From Gammaproteobacteria bacterium (GTDB taxonomy: Bacteria > Pseudomonadota > Gammaproteobacteria > Pseudomonadales > Porticoccaceae): DNA of 59,514 nucleotides. The stretch is taken from NCBI GenBank assembly GCA_003235325.1, contig QJWQ01000092.1, positions 1 through 59,514 of the forward strand, given 5' to 3'. Below the pieces are notes generated by a model. It was not told where the DNA came from. It did no database searches and saw only the letters and a program-made list of their open reading frames with translations. Position numbers and translations under genes: made by a program. Within the stretch, counting starts at the first letter, position 1. The number at the start of each line of letters is the position of its first letter. Of this stretch, positions 38,952-48,009 are shown piece by piece.

Positions 38952-40691
38952 ATGCGTATACGAGATTTCCTAGCCAGTAGAGTGCGACAGGCGATGACCG
39001 CTGCCGGAATTCCGGATCAGTGCCCGGCCAGTGTCGCCATCAGTGCCCGCCCGGAATTTGGTGACTTTCAGGCCAACGGCGCCATGGCCGCCGCGAGACT
39101 GATGAAAACCGCTCCGAGAAACCTTGCTCAGGACATCGCCGCCAATCTCGACCTGGATGGCGTCGCCAGCCACATAGAGATAGCCGGACCGGGATTTATC
39201 AATATCCACCTGGCTAATGACTTCATCGGTGACCAGGTCAATGCCCTTGCTTCGGATGCGAAACTAGGTGCGGCCACCGATCATCAGCCTGAAACGGTTG
39301 TCGTGGATTACTCCTCTCCCAATCTCGCCAAGGAAATGCATGTTGGACACCTGCGCAGCACCATCATTGGCGATGCCCTGGCCCGGGTGCTTGAGTTTAT
39401 TGGCCACAAAGTGATTCGGCAGAATCATATGGGCGACTGGGGCACCCAGTTCGGCATGCTGATTGCCGAACTGGAAGAACATCTGGGTGTCGGCGAGAAA
39501 CCGGAAATGGCCCTCAATGACCTGGAGGTTTTTTACCAGCAGGCCAAACAGCACTTCGACCGGGATTCAATTTTCGCCGATAAGGCCCGGGCCTATGTGG
39601 TCAAACTGCAGGCGGGTGACCGGCACTGCCGCGATCTGTGGCAGATGTTCATTGCCATTTCCGAGGCCCACAGCGAGCAGATTTACCGCGATCTCAATGT
39701 CAGTCTGAAACACACGGACATCAGGCCGGAGAGCGCCTACAACGATGACCTGGCGCCCCTGGTGCAGGAATTGAGGGATCAGAAGCTCGCAGTAATGGAC
39801 CAGGGCGCCCAGGTGGTATTCCTGCCGGAACTGGCGGACAAAAACGGTAATCCCAGCCCGGTGATCATTCAGAAATCCGGCGGCGGCTACCTGTATGCCA
39901 CCACTGATCTGGCGGCCATCCGTTACCGGTGCCAAACTCTGAAGGCGGACAGGATCCTGTATTTTATCGATGCCCGCCAGAGCCTGCATATGAAACAGGT
40001 GTTTACCCTTGCGCGCAAAGCCGGCTTCGTCAGACCCCGGGTTCGACTTGAACACCACGCCTTTGGCACCATGATGGGACCGGACGGCAAGCCCTTCAAA
40101 ACCCGCGATGGGGGAACGGTGAAATTGCACCAGTTGTTACTGGAAGCCATTGACCGGGCTGACCGGCTGATTGCCGCCAAAGATCCGGACCTGAATCCCG
40201 GAGAGAGGGCGGCAGTAGCCCGCAAGGTCGGTATCGGCGCGGTGAAATATGCCGATCTCAGCAAGACCCGAAGCAACGACTACATTTTCAACTGGGATGC
40301 AATGCTCAGTTTCGAAGGTAATACCGCACCCTATCTACAGTATGCCTATACCCGCATACGCAGTATTTTCCGGCGCGCCGGCTTCGATGCCGACAGCTTC
40401 CCCGTGGCGATTAAGATTGTCGACGACCGGGAAAAGCAGTTGGCCCTGCGCTTGCTGCAGTTTGGCGAAATGCTCGACCAGGTGGCGGCCGATGCCTACC
40501 CTCACCTGCTTTGCAACTATCTCTACGACCTGGCCAGCGCCTTCATGGCATTTTACGAACACTGCCCCATTCTCAAGGAGGAGATATCCGAGATCGAGCG
40601 ACAAAGCCGCCTCGGTCTCTGCAGGCTCAGCGCTTCGGTACTGGCTACGGGACTGGATTTGCTGGGCATCGAGGTTATGGAGCGGATGTAG
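38952..40691 (+). CDS. argS: arginyl-tRNA synthetase
   Basis: This class I synthetase charges tRNA-Arg. It has 579 residues from ATG 38952 ([15 protein letters not shown]). An N-terminal Add-1 domain is followed by the HIGH-type motif in [22 protein letters not shown] and [36 protein letters not shown] and [18 protein letters not shown], the degenerate KMSK region, follow. A C-terminal DALR anticodon-binding domain ends the chain with [26 protein letters not shown]. The 3' end overlaps the convergent NADAR gene by 17 bases. Confidence 0.97.
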   Translation: MRIRDFLASRVRQAMTAAGIPDQCPASVAISARPEFGDFQANGAMAAARLMKTAPRNLAQDIAANLDLDGVASHIEIAGPGFINIHLANDFIGDQVNALASDAKLGAATDHQPETVVVDYSSPNLAKEMHVGHLRSTIIGDALARVLEFIGHKVIRQNHMGDWGTQFGMLIAELEEHLGVGEKPEMALNDLEVFYQQAKQHFDRDSIFADKARAYVVKLQAGDRHCRDLWQMFIAISEAHSEQIYRDLNVSLKHTDIRPESAYNDDLAPLVQELRDQKLAVMDQGAQVVFLPELADKNGNPSPVIIQKSGGGYLYATTDLAAIRYRCQTLKADRILYFIDARQSLHMKQVFTLARKAGFVRPRVRLEHHAFGTMMGPDGKPFKTRDGGTVKLHQLLLEAIDRADRLIAAKDPDLNPGERAAVARKVGIGAVKYADLSKTRSNDYIFNWDAMLSFEGNTAPYLQYAYTRIRSIFRRAGFDADSFPVAIKIVDDREKQLALRLLQFGEMLDQVAADAYPHLLCNYLYDLASAFMAFYEHCPILKEEISEIERQSRLGLCRLSASVLATGLDLLGIEVMERM

Positions 40692-41166
40692 GCGGTTGGT
40701 TCTCCCCGTTTTCCCGAAGCCGTTTGCGAACCGTCATTAGCAGTTTGCCATAGATATTGTGGCCCCTGCCATCCCGGCCACAGCCCCAGTAGTAATCATA
40801 TTGACTGGTTTCGACAATGGGCCGGTCGGCGCTGTCCAGGAGTGTCTGCCTGACCACATTATGACTCCTGCACTTGACATATAGCCCCCGTGTCATCATG
40901 ACCTGCCGGATTTTTTTCCAGTCCCTGCGGACTTTCCAGAATTGCCATCGGGCCATATCCTGGGCCTGATGGGGGCTGGATGCCTGAGCAATTCGCTGCC
41001 AGAGTTCCCTGTCCTCAAATTTCATCGCCTGGAAATAATGCTCGACCGATGGCCACAGACAGCCCTCCAATTCGATAGCATATTTTGAGTAGGTGGACAG
41101 GGGATGAAGGACATCGTAGCGGGACAGGAACAGGGTATCTTCGGCAAATTTTGTAAATAGCGGCAC
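40675..41166 (-). CDS. NADAR (YbiA-like) family ADP-ribose protein
   Basis: This 163-residue protein is of the NADAR/DUF1768 family. Landmarks are [78 protein letters not shown] and the closing LLMTVRKRL. Family members include YbiA/RibX, an N-glycosidase acting on riboflavin intermediates, and NADAR enzymes that remove ADP-ribose from guanine in DNA or RNA. The GTG start at 41166 follows GGGGGAGGG, 15 bases after the macro-domain gene, so the two are surely co-translated. The pairing favours ADP-ribose metabolism over the riboflavin role, but that is inference. Confidence 0.85.
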   Translation of the reverse strand: MPLFTKFAEDTLFLSRYDVLHPLSTYSKYAIELEGCLWPSVEHYFQAMKFEDRELWQRIAQASSPHQAQDMARWQFWKVRRDWKKIRQVMMTRGLYVKCRSHNVVRQTLLDSADRPIVETSQYDYYWGCGRDGRGHNIYGKLLMTVRKRLRENGENQPPTSAP

Positions 41167-41181
41167 CAGCGGCCCTCCCCC

Positions 41182-41724
41182 TCAGGAATCTACAGCATCA
41201 CCCTGACTACGGTCGATCTCCGCCAGGTGCCGGCGGTACAGTTCAGCCATGTCCTCGGAAAAACAGCAGAAAATGATTTTTTTCAACGACCTGGCCTGTT
41301 CGGTGGCAGCTCGAACCTGTTTTACGGCAATGGCTACTGCCTCTACCGGTGGGAAACGGTAGATACCGCAACTGATCGCCGGAAATGCTATAGACGCCAA
41401 ACCCCTTTTACCGGCCTCCAATATGGCATTGCGATAACAGGAGGCCAGCAATGCCGCTTCATTGTGTTTGCCCCCGTGCCAGACTGGACCCACTGCGTGA
41501 AATATATAGCGGGCTGGCAGCTTAAAACCCGGGGTAACGCGGACCTCGCCGGTGGGACACCCCCCCAAAGCTCTACAGGCAGTCTGGAGTTGCTCATAAC
41601 CGGCCGCCCGGTGAATGGCACCATCAACTCCACCGCCACCCGCCAGCTGAGAGTTTGCGGCGTTGACAATAGCGTCAACTTTCAATTGGGTAATGTCGCC
41701 AAGTTCGACACAAAGTTGTAACAT
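41182..41724 (-). CDS. macro domain O-acetyl-ADP-ribose deacetylase / ADP-ribosylhydrolase
   Basis: This 180-residue MacroD-type macro domain has AIVNAANSQLAGGGGVD, then GAIHRAAG with the catalytic-site glycines and aspartate, CPTGEVRVTPGFKLPARYIFHAVGPVW and the second phosphate loop FPAISCGIYRFPPVEAV. Relatives hydrolyse O-acetyl-ADP-ribose and remove mono-ADP-ribose from proteins. GGGAGG sits six bases before the ATG. It precedes the NADAR gene as a two-gene unit. No DarT or other ADP-ribosyltransferase is visible next to them. Confidence 0.92.
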   Translation of the reverse strand: MLQLCVELGDITQLKVDAIVNAANSQLAGGGGVDGAIHRAAGYEQLQTACRALGGCPTGEVRVTPGFKLPARYIFHAVGPVWHGGKHNEAALLASCYRNAILEAGKRGLASIAFPAISCGIYRFPPVEAVAIAVKQVRAATEQARSLKKIIFCCFSEDMAELYRRHLAEIDRSQGDAVDS

Positions 41725-42108
41725 TCGTTTCCTCCCACCTATTGATCAAGGTTACATGGAACAACCATTTTTCAGACGCCAGTAAACTGATTGGTAGTGC
41801 ATTGAACATCCCGCCAAATGGAAAACAGTCTATCCGCGCCGTTTGTACACTGAATAATGACATCTGTCGGATCAATCTTGCAAAAAATGCCAGCACTATC
41901 TATATATTAGTTGAATATTAGAGCGTAACACATTAAAAATTCATATATTTTTGTATGGGTTTTTTATCAAAAATTAGAGAAGCGTTTGAATTTGGGCTTG
42001 ATTTTTCAGGTCATAAGGGAAAGGGAGGTGGCGAGAGCCAGCGACGCGGGATAGTGAAATGAGTAAGCGACTTGACCGGTAACAGTATCAGCAACAGGGG
42101 AAATAGCT
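41725..42108 (+). other. AT-rich gene-free stretch between macro and lysozyme-like genes
   Basis: This is a 384-base divergent region without a credible gene. From about 41895 to 42010 it is clearly more AT-rich than its surroundings (for example ATATATTTTTGTATGGG followed by a T-run), then becomes purine-rich (GGGAAAGGGAGG) before the next gene. The base composition shift suggests a junction of acquired DNA. I could not assign a firm promoter on either strand. Confidence 0.4.
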
Positions 42109-42597
42109 GTGATCTTCTCAGCCGATGATTTGAGAAAACTCGTTATTCGCGACACACTGAAGTACCTGCACGATTGGTCACCTGCGGCAGAAAATCTGCT
42201 TCTGGGGACGGCGATTCAGGAATCAGGGCTGGGTTTCAGCCTCAGAGAGGGCCGATGTTCCGGCATCTATCATATTTCCGCCGCCACCCACAAGGCGATT
42301 TGGGACAGATACCTTATCGACGAACCTGAAATTGCCAGTCGGGTTCGGGGGCTTGCCGGGCAACACAGTTTTTTTGAAGACCCCCACGGGGAACTGACCA
42401 CGAATATGAAATATGCCACAGCTATCGCCTGGTATGTCTATAAACGCTCAGGAAAGGAATTGCCCGATGCAGATGATCTAGAGGCTCTGGCAACATTCTG
42501 GCACCGCCATTTTCACTCCAGGGCCACGGGGTCCGTGAAAGAATTTGTCCGAAACTACCGGGAACTGGCCGATCAGAAAAGAGAAATTGCCGCCTGA
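42109..42597 (+). CDS. lysozyme-like / transglycosylase-like protein of phage type
   Basis: This 162-residue soluble protein has no signal peptide. It reads ENLLLGTAIQESGLGFSLRE, then GIYHISAATHKAIWDRYL and later MKYATAIAWYVYKRSGKELP. The pattern of a Glu-Ser after a helix (Glu38), a glycine-rich turn leading to a G-x-Y-x-I/M-x-x-x-T-H strand, and a late helix with a conserved Tyr resembles transglycosylase-like proteins in marine phages and prophages. It starts at GTG 42109 after AGGGGA. No other phage genes flank it. Function is inferred from motif layout only. Confidence 0.6.
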   Translation: MIFSADDLRKLVIRDTLKYLHDWSPAAENLLLGTAIQESGLGFSLREGRCSGIYHISAATHKAIWDRYLIDEPEIASRVRGLAGQHSFFEDPHGELTTNMKYATAIAWYVYKRSGKELPDADDLEALATFWHRHFHSRATGSVKEFVRNYRELADQKREIAA

Positions 42598-42723
42598 ATT
42601 CAGCCCGTAGCCGACATTGCCGCAAAGCCGACAGCCCCTACTGATCCAAGCCAATCCGAAAGCCCTACAGGGCTGCTCTCCGAGCGACATCACTAGCCAG
42701 AAAGAAAGACCATTCCATTGAAA

Positions 42724-44652
42724 TCAGAGCCTGGTTTTGAACTCATCGGCAAATGCCTGCTGACGCTCCTCGATTTCCTCTTGTTGTTGAAGCCACCGCT
42801 CTTCCAGGTCAGTTAACCGGGAACGATATTTTCCCTGTTGCTGCAAGAGGCTTTGGAACTGTTCCTGGGAAGTCGTGTTGTAGAGGTTTTCGCTGCCTAG
42901 TGCCTGATCAATTCGATCGATTTCCGCTTGAAGCCCGTGTATTTGTTTTTCCAGGGATTCCACCGCCTTCTTCAGTGGACTGATAGTCTGCCTGAATTCG
43001 GCTTCCCGACGTTTGCGGACTCTCGAATCGGTTTGTCGGGTTTCCAGACCCACAGCACTTGATTCGGAGGCTGCCCGGCGTTCCGATTCTTGCAGACGAC
43101 GGTTCTGATAGGTTGCCAGGTCTCCGTCATAAGGCTCGACAACACCATTTTCGACCGTATAAAACTGGTCGACTACTGTTTTCAACAGGTAGCGGTCGTG
43201 GGACACCAGGATCACCGCCCCGGCGAAATCCTGAAGGGCCATGACCAGCGCTTGGCGCATCTCCAGGTCCAGGTGGTTTGTGGGTTCATCCAGCAGGAGC
43301 AAATTGGGGCGGCTCCAGATCAGTAATGCCAGAGCCAGCCGGGTTTTTTCACCGCCGGAAAGCGGGCCAACCGGTGCTTCAGCCTCGCGCCCACCAAAGC
43401 CAAAGCCACCCAGATAATCCCGCAAACCCTGTTCGGGCTTATCCGGGGCCAGCCGCTTCAGGTGGATCAGCGGGCTGGCCTCGATGTCCAGAGCATCCAA
43501 CTGGTGTTGGGCGAAATATCCTGTCCGCAACTGTTTGCCCGCCGTCAGGGTACCAGTCAACGGTGCCAACTGCCCCGCCAGGATTTTCACCAGGGTCGAC
43601 TTGCCGGCACCATTTCGACCAAGAAGGGCAATTCTTGACCCCGGCAGAAGATCCAGGTGAATTCGCTTCAAAACCGGCGTGTCGCCGTACCCGGCTACCA
43701 CTCGATCGAGACTGATCAGGGGAGAAACCAGGGCATCTGGTTGAAAAAAATTAAATTTATAGCCGCTGGCCGCATGTGCCGGTGCAGAAGCGGTTAATTT
43801 CTCCAGGGCTTTCAGACGGCTTTGAGCCTGCCTGGCTTTCGTGGCTTTGGCTCGAAATCGGTCGACAAAGCTTTGCAGGTGAGCGCGCTGCTGTGCCTGC
43901 TTTTCAAATACCACCTGCTCCTGGCTCAATCTCTCGGCATATTGTCGTTCGTAGCTGCTGTAGTTGCCGCGATAGGTCTGCAGGCGACCCTTGTCGAAAT
44001 GGACAATGCTGTCCACCAGGACATCGAGGAATTCCCGGTCATGGGAAATGATCAGCAGGGTTCCCTGGTAGCTCCTCAGGAACTGCTCCATCCAGACCAG
44101 AGCTTCCATGTCCAGGTGGTTGGTGGGCTCATCCAGTAGCAACAGGTCGCTGGGGCGAATCAGGGCCCTTGCCAGGTTGATACGCATACGCCAGCCACCG
44201 GAGAAGCTGGCGACCGGCCGGCTTTGTGCAGTTTGATCAAAACCGAGACCTGCCAGCAGCCGGGATGCCCTGGCGTCCATGCTGTAGCCGTCCATTTCCT
44301 CAAAGCGATGATACAACCGCGCCAGTTCACTGCCGCCCTCACCGGCTTCACATGCTGCAATATTCCTTTCCAGTTCCCTCAAAACCATATCGCCATCAAT
44401 ACAGTGCTGTAAAACCGAGGCGTCGATGGCAGGAGTTTCCTGCTCTACCCAGCTCATTCGCCAGTGCTCGGGGATCTCTACCTCGCCGAGGTCAGCGGTC
44501 AGTTGCCCGCGCAGTAATTGAAACAGGGACGATTTGCCACATCCGTTGGCACCGACAATGCCAACTTTTTGTCCAGGATTGACTACCAGGCTGGCTTCCT
44601 GCAAAAGAATGCGCGAGCCTCGAAGCAATTGCAGCCCATTGACCCTGATCAT
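42724..44652 (-). CDS. yheS: ABC-F ATPase, YheS type
   Basis: This soluble protein of 642 residues has two ABC domains and no membrane segments; ABC-F proteins act on stalled or initiating ribosomes. ABC1 has GANGCGKSS, FSGGWRMRINLARAL and LLLDEPTNHLD. The linker (P-site tRNA interaction motif region) is YGNYSSYERQYAERLSQ-like, here YRGNYSSYERQYAERL. ABC2 has GRNGAGKSTLVKIL, LSGGEKTRLALALL and LLLDEPTNHLDLE. A C-terminal coiled coil (about residues 535-642) is rich in Glu and Gln. Length and tail match YheS rather than EttA or Uup. Confidence 0.92.
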   Translation of the reverse strand: MIRVNGLQLLRGSRILLQEASLVVNPGQKVGIVGANGCGKSSLFQLLRGQLTADLGEVEIPEHWRMSWVEQETPAIDASVLQHCIDGDMVLRELERNIAACEAGEGGSELARLYHRFEEMDGYSMDARASRLLAGLGFDQTAQSRPVASFSGGWRMRINLARALIRPSDLLLLDEPTNHLDMEALVWMEQFLRSYQGTLLIISHDREFLDVLVDSIVHFDKGRLQTYRGNYSSYERQYAERLSQEQVVFEKQAQQRAHLQSFVDRFRAKATKARQAQSRLKALEKLTASAPAHAASGYKFNFFQPDALVSPLISLDRVVAGYGDTPVLKRIHLDLLPGSRIALLGRNGAGKSTLVKILAGQLAPLTGTLTAGKQLRTGYFAQHQLDALDIEASPLIHLKRLAPDKPEQGLRDYLGGFGFGGREAEAPVGPLSGGEKTRLALALLIWSRPNLLLLDEPTNHLDLEMRQALVMALQDFAGAVILVSHDRYLLKTVVDQFYTVENGVVEPYDGDLATYQNRRLQESERRAASESSAVGLETRQTDSRVRKRREAEFRQTISPLKKAVESLEKQIHGLQAEIDRIDQALGSENLYNTTSQEQFQSLLQQQGKYRSRLTDLEERWLQQQEEIEERQQAFADEFKTRL

Positions 44653-44670
44653 GGCAAAACAACGGCGGAC

Positions 44671-45516
44671 TTAATGGTGCAGATTGACGACATTGATACC
44701 GGACTGATTAACGGTATCCCGTTCGACTTGAAGATTATGAAAATCGAACAGGGTAGTATCGCCCAACTGGGACAGGGATACATTTCTGGTGGCGTTGAAT
44801 ATGGTGTCGATTCGCCCAGGATGCCGTTTTTCCCATCCCTGGAGCATGTCCTTGATTACCTGGCGTTGAAGATTATCCTGGGAACCACAGAGATTGCAGG
44901 GAATAATCGGGAATTGCCTGAGTTCTGCATAATTTGCCAGATCCCGTTCCCGACAATAGGCCAGGGGTCGGATGACAATATTCTTTTTGTCATCACTCAG
45001 CAGTTTTGGCGGCATGGCCTTTAGCTTGCCTCCATGGAACATGTTAAGAAAAAGTGTTTCGACAATATCGTCCCGGTGGTGACCCAGGGCAATTTTGGTG
45101 GCGCCGATCTGTTCTGCAAATCCGTAGAGTGTACCCCGGCGTAACCGGGAACAGAGACCGCAGTAGGTTTTGTTTTCCGGGATCAGGTCGGTGACGATAC
45201 TGTAGGTATCCTTTTCGATAATATGAAACGGTACGCCGAGGCCGCGCAGGTACTCGGGCAATACCTGCTCCGGAAAGCCCGGCTGTTTCTGATCCATGTT
45301 GACCGCGACCAGCTCGAAATTCACCGGAGCCGTCTTTTGCAGGTTGAGCATGATATCCAGCATACAGTAAGAGTCTTTCCCACCGGACAGGCAAACCATA
45401 ATCCGGTCGCCATTCTCGACCATATTGTAGTCAGCAATGGCACTACCGACGTTTCTGCGCAAGCGCTTCTGCAATTTATTGAATTCGAGTCGCTCTTTTC
45501 TGGACTGGTCGTACAT
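44671..45516 (-). CDS. ttcA: tRNA 2-thiocytidine synthetase TtcA
   Basis: TtcA thiolates cytidine 32 of several tRNAs using a 4Fe-4S cluster. The 281-residue product has the PP-loop [15 protein letters not shown], the cluster cysteines in [13 protein letters not shown] and the third in [11 protein letters not shown], plus [19 protein letters not shown] and [11 protein letters not shown]. The length is a little under the E. coli protein (311), mostly at the C-terminus. It sits 18 bases before yheS in the same direction, so they may share a transcript. Confidence 0.96.
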   Translation of the reverse strand: MYDQSRKERLEFNKLQKRLRRNVGSAIADYNMVENGDRIMVCLSGGKDSYCMLDIMLNLQKTAPVNFELVAVNMDQKQPGFPEQVLPEYLRGLGVPFHIIEKDTYSIVTDLIPENKTYCGLCSRLRRGTLYGFAEQIGATKIALGHHRDDIVETLFLNMFHGGKLKAMPPKLLSDDKKNIVIRPLAYCRERDLANYAELRQFPIIPCNLCGSQDNLQRQVIKDMLQGWEKRHPGRIDTIFNATRNVSLSQLGDTTLFDFHNLQVERDTVNQSGINVVNLHH

Positions 45517-45653
45517 GATGGCAAAAAGTTGTCAGCAGGATTTATTGGGGGCGCTATTGTACGGTCTCCGGGGAATTTGCAACAGGGTGCCTACCCTTTC
45601 TGCCAAAGGCTCAACACCCTTACCGTAGCTGTCGTTTTATGAAGATTGCGACC

Positions 45654-45684
45654 AAAAAAAAGCGCCATGAAAATTCAATGGCGC
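45654..45684 (-). terminator. intrinsic terminator of the DUF547 gene
   Basis: On the minus strand GCGCCAT, a nine-base loop and ATGGCGC form a 7-bp stem followed by eight Ts. It lies about 30 bases after the DUF547 stop codon. Confidence 0.85.
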
Positions 45685-45715
45685 CGAAGCGTACTTCTTG
45701 GGGGGGAGGAAAAAA

Positions 45716-46585
45716 TCAGGGGGAATTCAATCGCCAGTCGTACTGGTAGTCGATGGCACCGCTGAAACCCAGCAGGTAAAGGGCCTTGGAGTCATCGGCG
45801 TAATAGGCAAACAGTTTGAGAAGACCTTTCTGGTCGGCGGCAAAATCCTCACGATACCAGTCAAAAATTCGTGACACCCTCAATTTGCCGTCCGCGTAAT
45901 AGACACCGCGATCATCATTCACAAACAGTCTGCCGGCGTCTTTCAACTGGGACTTCAGGGTTCGCCCCGACAGCGCACGGGGCAGCATGTTGGGACAGCC
46001 GAGCGTGGCGCAGTTGAGGCCAAAATGGATTCGGTGATCCTTCCAGATTGGCCGGAGTATCCTGTGCTCTATGTCGTTGAGGGACAATTTCTTGCCCGCC
46101 ACCTTGACGCGATCTGCATTCCAGGCCTCATCCAGGGCGGAGGTATTGCCGGTGCTGGCGCTGAGCGCTGCCTGATAATTTTCCCGTATGGCCTGAACAG
46201 AGACAGCGTTGTAAAGGTTCATCCAGTAGGCTTGTTGTTCGAGGCGGTTATAATCTCTCGGATCTAGGCCGGACATATTCCGAATATAGTCCTGAAGGCT
46301 CTTTACATCCGGGTCCGCCATCGCTTCATAGTCAAAGCGATTGATACCCGACCTGTCACCGGACAACACGTAGCGTGTCAGCAGGCTATCCCAGGCGGAA
46401 TGGTCAATCACCTTCAGGTTCGTTTCGTTACTCTTATCCCAAAACGCCCAGTAGTCTGCCCTTGGCACGGGGTCGATGCCGGCATTGGCACCGACAGAAA
46501 GTAAAAGCAAAAATAGATACATCAAACCGGGCTTTTTCACAGGTGAAACCTTTTGGTTTTGATTGCTGAGTTCCTTTGGTAACAC
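45716..46585 (-). CDS. secreted DUF547 protein
   Basis: This exported protein of 289 residues has a signal peptide (LMYLFLLLLSVGANAG). The DUF547 domain has GINRFDYEAMADPDVKSLQDY, the conserved QAYWMNLYNAVSVQAI, LNDIEHRILRPIW, the cysteine-containing HFGLNCATLGCPNM and SRIFDWYREDF. Some DUF547 proteins are suspected to be cysteine-dependent hydrolases, and the NCATLGCP motif would supply the cysteine. Function is otherwise unknown. A later in-frame ATG at residue 22 would leave a shorter signal peptide. Confidence 0.87.
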   Translation of the reverse strand: MLPKELSNQNQKVSPVKKPGLMYLFLLLLSVGANAGIDPVPRADYWAFWDKSNETNLKVIDHSAWDSLLTRYVLSGDRSGINRFDYEAMADPDVKSLQDYIRNMSGLDPRDYNRLEQQAYWMNLYNAVSVQAIRENYQAALSASTGNTSALDEAWNADRVKVAGKKLSLNDIEHRILRPIWKDHRIHFGLNCATLGCPNMLPRALSGRTLKSQLKDAGRLFVNDDRGVYYADGKLRVSRIFDWYREDFAADQKGLLKLFAYYADDSKALYLLGFSGAIDYQYDWRLNSP

Positions 46586-46605
46586 TATTGTCGCTACCTT
46601 ACAAT
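46576..46605 (+). promoter_or_regulatory. candidate bioA promoter
   Basis: TTGGTA at 46576-46581 and TACAAT at 46600-46605 are separated by 18 bases, with four and five consensus matches. It lies about 40 bases before the bioA ATG, in the divergent region with DUF547. The region does not fit a BirA operator (spacing and half-sites are wrong). Confidence 0.5.
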
Positions 46606-46645
46606 TCGGGCTTCATTTCCTGCGAACCCGATAGCGACTGAAACC

Positions 46646-47962
46646 ATGAATGCGTCACAAATTGCCCGAATTGATCGGCAACATATCTGGCACCCCTACT
46701 CCTCGTTGACCCGGCCAATTCCGACCTATGAAGTCAGCCGTGCCGACGGTGTCCGGCTTCAGCTGGCAGACGGCCGAACCCTGATCGATGGGATGTCTTC
46801 CTGGTGGTGTGCCATTCACGGCTACAACCACCCGGCACTGAATTCCGCCATAAAAAAACAGGTCGACGACATGGCCCATGTCATGTTCGGCGGCATCATA
46901 CACCAGCCTGCCGCCGGCCTTGCCCAACGACTGGTGGCGATCACGCCTGAAGGCCTGGAAAAAATCTTCCTCTGTGATTCCGGCTCGGTCAGCGTCGAGG
47001 TTGCCATTAAAATGGCCATCCAGTATTGGCTGTCCGTCGGCAGGCCCGAAAAGTGCCAGCTATTAAGCCTGAGGAACGGCTATCACGGTGACACCTTTGG
47101 CGCCATGTCGGTCTGTGACCCGATCACCGGTATGCACCACCTGTTCAGCAAGGTTCTCAGCCAGCAGATTTTTGCCCCGGCGCCGGGTCCCGGGTTCGAT
47201 GATGACAGCGGAGATAACAGCGCAATTTCCGAATTCGAGAAACTGATCAACCGTAACGCCGACAAACTTGCCGCGGTCATCCTCGAACCCGTCTGTCAGG
47301 GAGCCGGCGGCATGCGTTTCTATTCCCCCCGCTACCTCCGCCAGGTCAGGGCTCTGTGCGATCAATACGATGTGCTGTTGATTGCCGATGAGATTGCCAC
47401 CGGCTTTGGACGAACCGGCAAACTGTTTGCCTGTGAATGGGCCGGTATTGCTCCAGACATTCTCTGTCTGGGCAAGGCCCTGACCGGCGGTTATCTGAGT
47501 CTGGCGGCCACACTTTGTACGGAAAAGGTCAGCCGGGGCATCTGCGAGGGCGAAGCGGGCGTGCTAATGCATGGCCCGACATTCATGGCGAACCCTCTGG
47601 CCTGTGCGGTAGCCAATGCCAGTATCGATCTCTTGCTGGCCCAGGACTGGCAGGCCAACATTGCTCGACTGCAGTCCCGATTGCAAACCGGACTGGCACC
47701 GGCCAGAGAATCATCCGCTGTGGTCGAGGTCCGTATTCTTGGCGGTATCGGCGTTATCGAGTTGAAGCTTCCCGTGGATCTGGCGGTCATCCAGAAACAG
47801 TTCGTCGACAAAGGCGTCTGGATACGTCCCTTTGGCAAACTGGTCTACACCATGCCGCCCTATTGCATTAACGATGCGGACCTGGATTTCCTGTGTCGGC
47901 AGATGGTCGATGTGGTAACTGCCAATGGGGGAACAGAAGCACTTAACAGTGAAGCCATCTGA
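46646..47962 (+). CDS. bioA: adenosylmethionine-8-amino-7-oxononanoate aminotransferase
   Basis: This PLP-dependent transaminase of biotin synthesis converts KAPA to DAPA with SAM as amino donor. Its 438 residues include HIWHPYSSLTRPIP, MSSWWCAIHGYNHP (BioA hallmark), FLCDSGSVSVEVAIKMAIQYW, RNGYHGDTFGAMSVCDP, LLIADEIATGFGRTGKLFACE and the PLP lysine in LCLGKALTGGYLSLAA, then HGPTFMANPLACAVA. It is isolated from bioBFCD here. Biotin made this way would feed OadA (36683-38476). Confidence 0.96.
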   Translation: MNASQIARIDRQHIWHPYSSLTRPIPTYEVSRADGVRLQLADGRTLIDGMSSWWCAIHGYNHPALNSAIKKQVDDMAHVMFGGIIHQPAAGLAQRLVAITPEGLEKIFLCDSGSVSVEVAIKMAIQYWLSVGRPEKCQLLSLRNGYHGDTFGAMSVCDPITGMHHLFSKVLSQQIFAPAPGPGFDDDSGDNSAISEFEKLINRNADKLAAVILEPVCQGAGGMRFYSPRYLRQVRALCDQYDVLLIADEIATGFGRTGKLFACEWAGIAPDILCLGKALTGGYLSLAATLCTEKVSRGICEGEAGVLMHGPTFMANPLACAVANASIDLLLAQDWQANIARLQSRLQTGLAPARESSAVVEVRILGGIGVIELKLPVDLAVIQKQFVDKGVWIRPFGKLVYTMPPYCINDADLDFLCRQMVDVVTANGGTEALNSEAI

Positions 47963-48009
47963 CTGATTGCATTGAAGATGCCGTCAACGCCTATACCCTT
48001 CGAAAATCG

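Noticed and set aside
46576-46605. BirA operator upstream of bioA
   Set aside because: TTGGTAACA and ACCTTACAA look like half-sites, but the left half is off consensus and the total length is 29 instead of about 32-33 bases.
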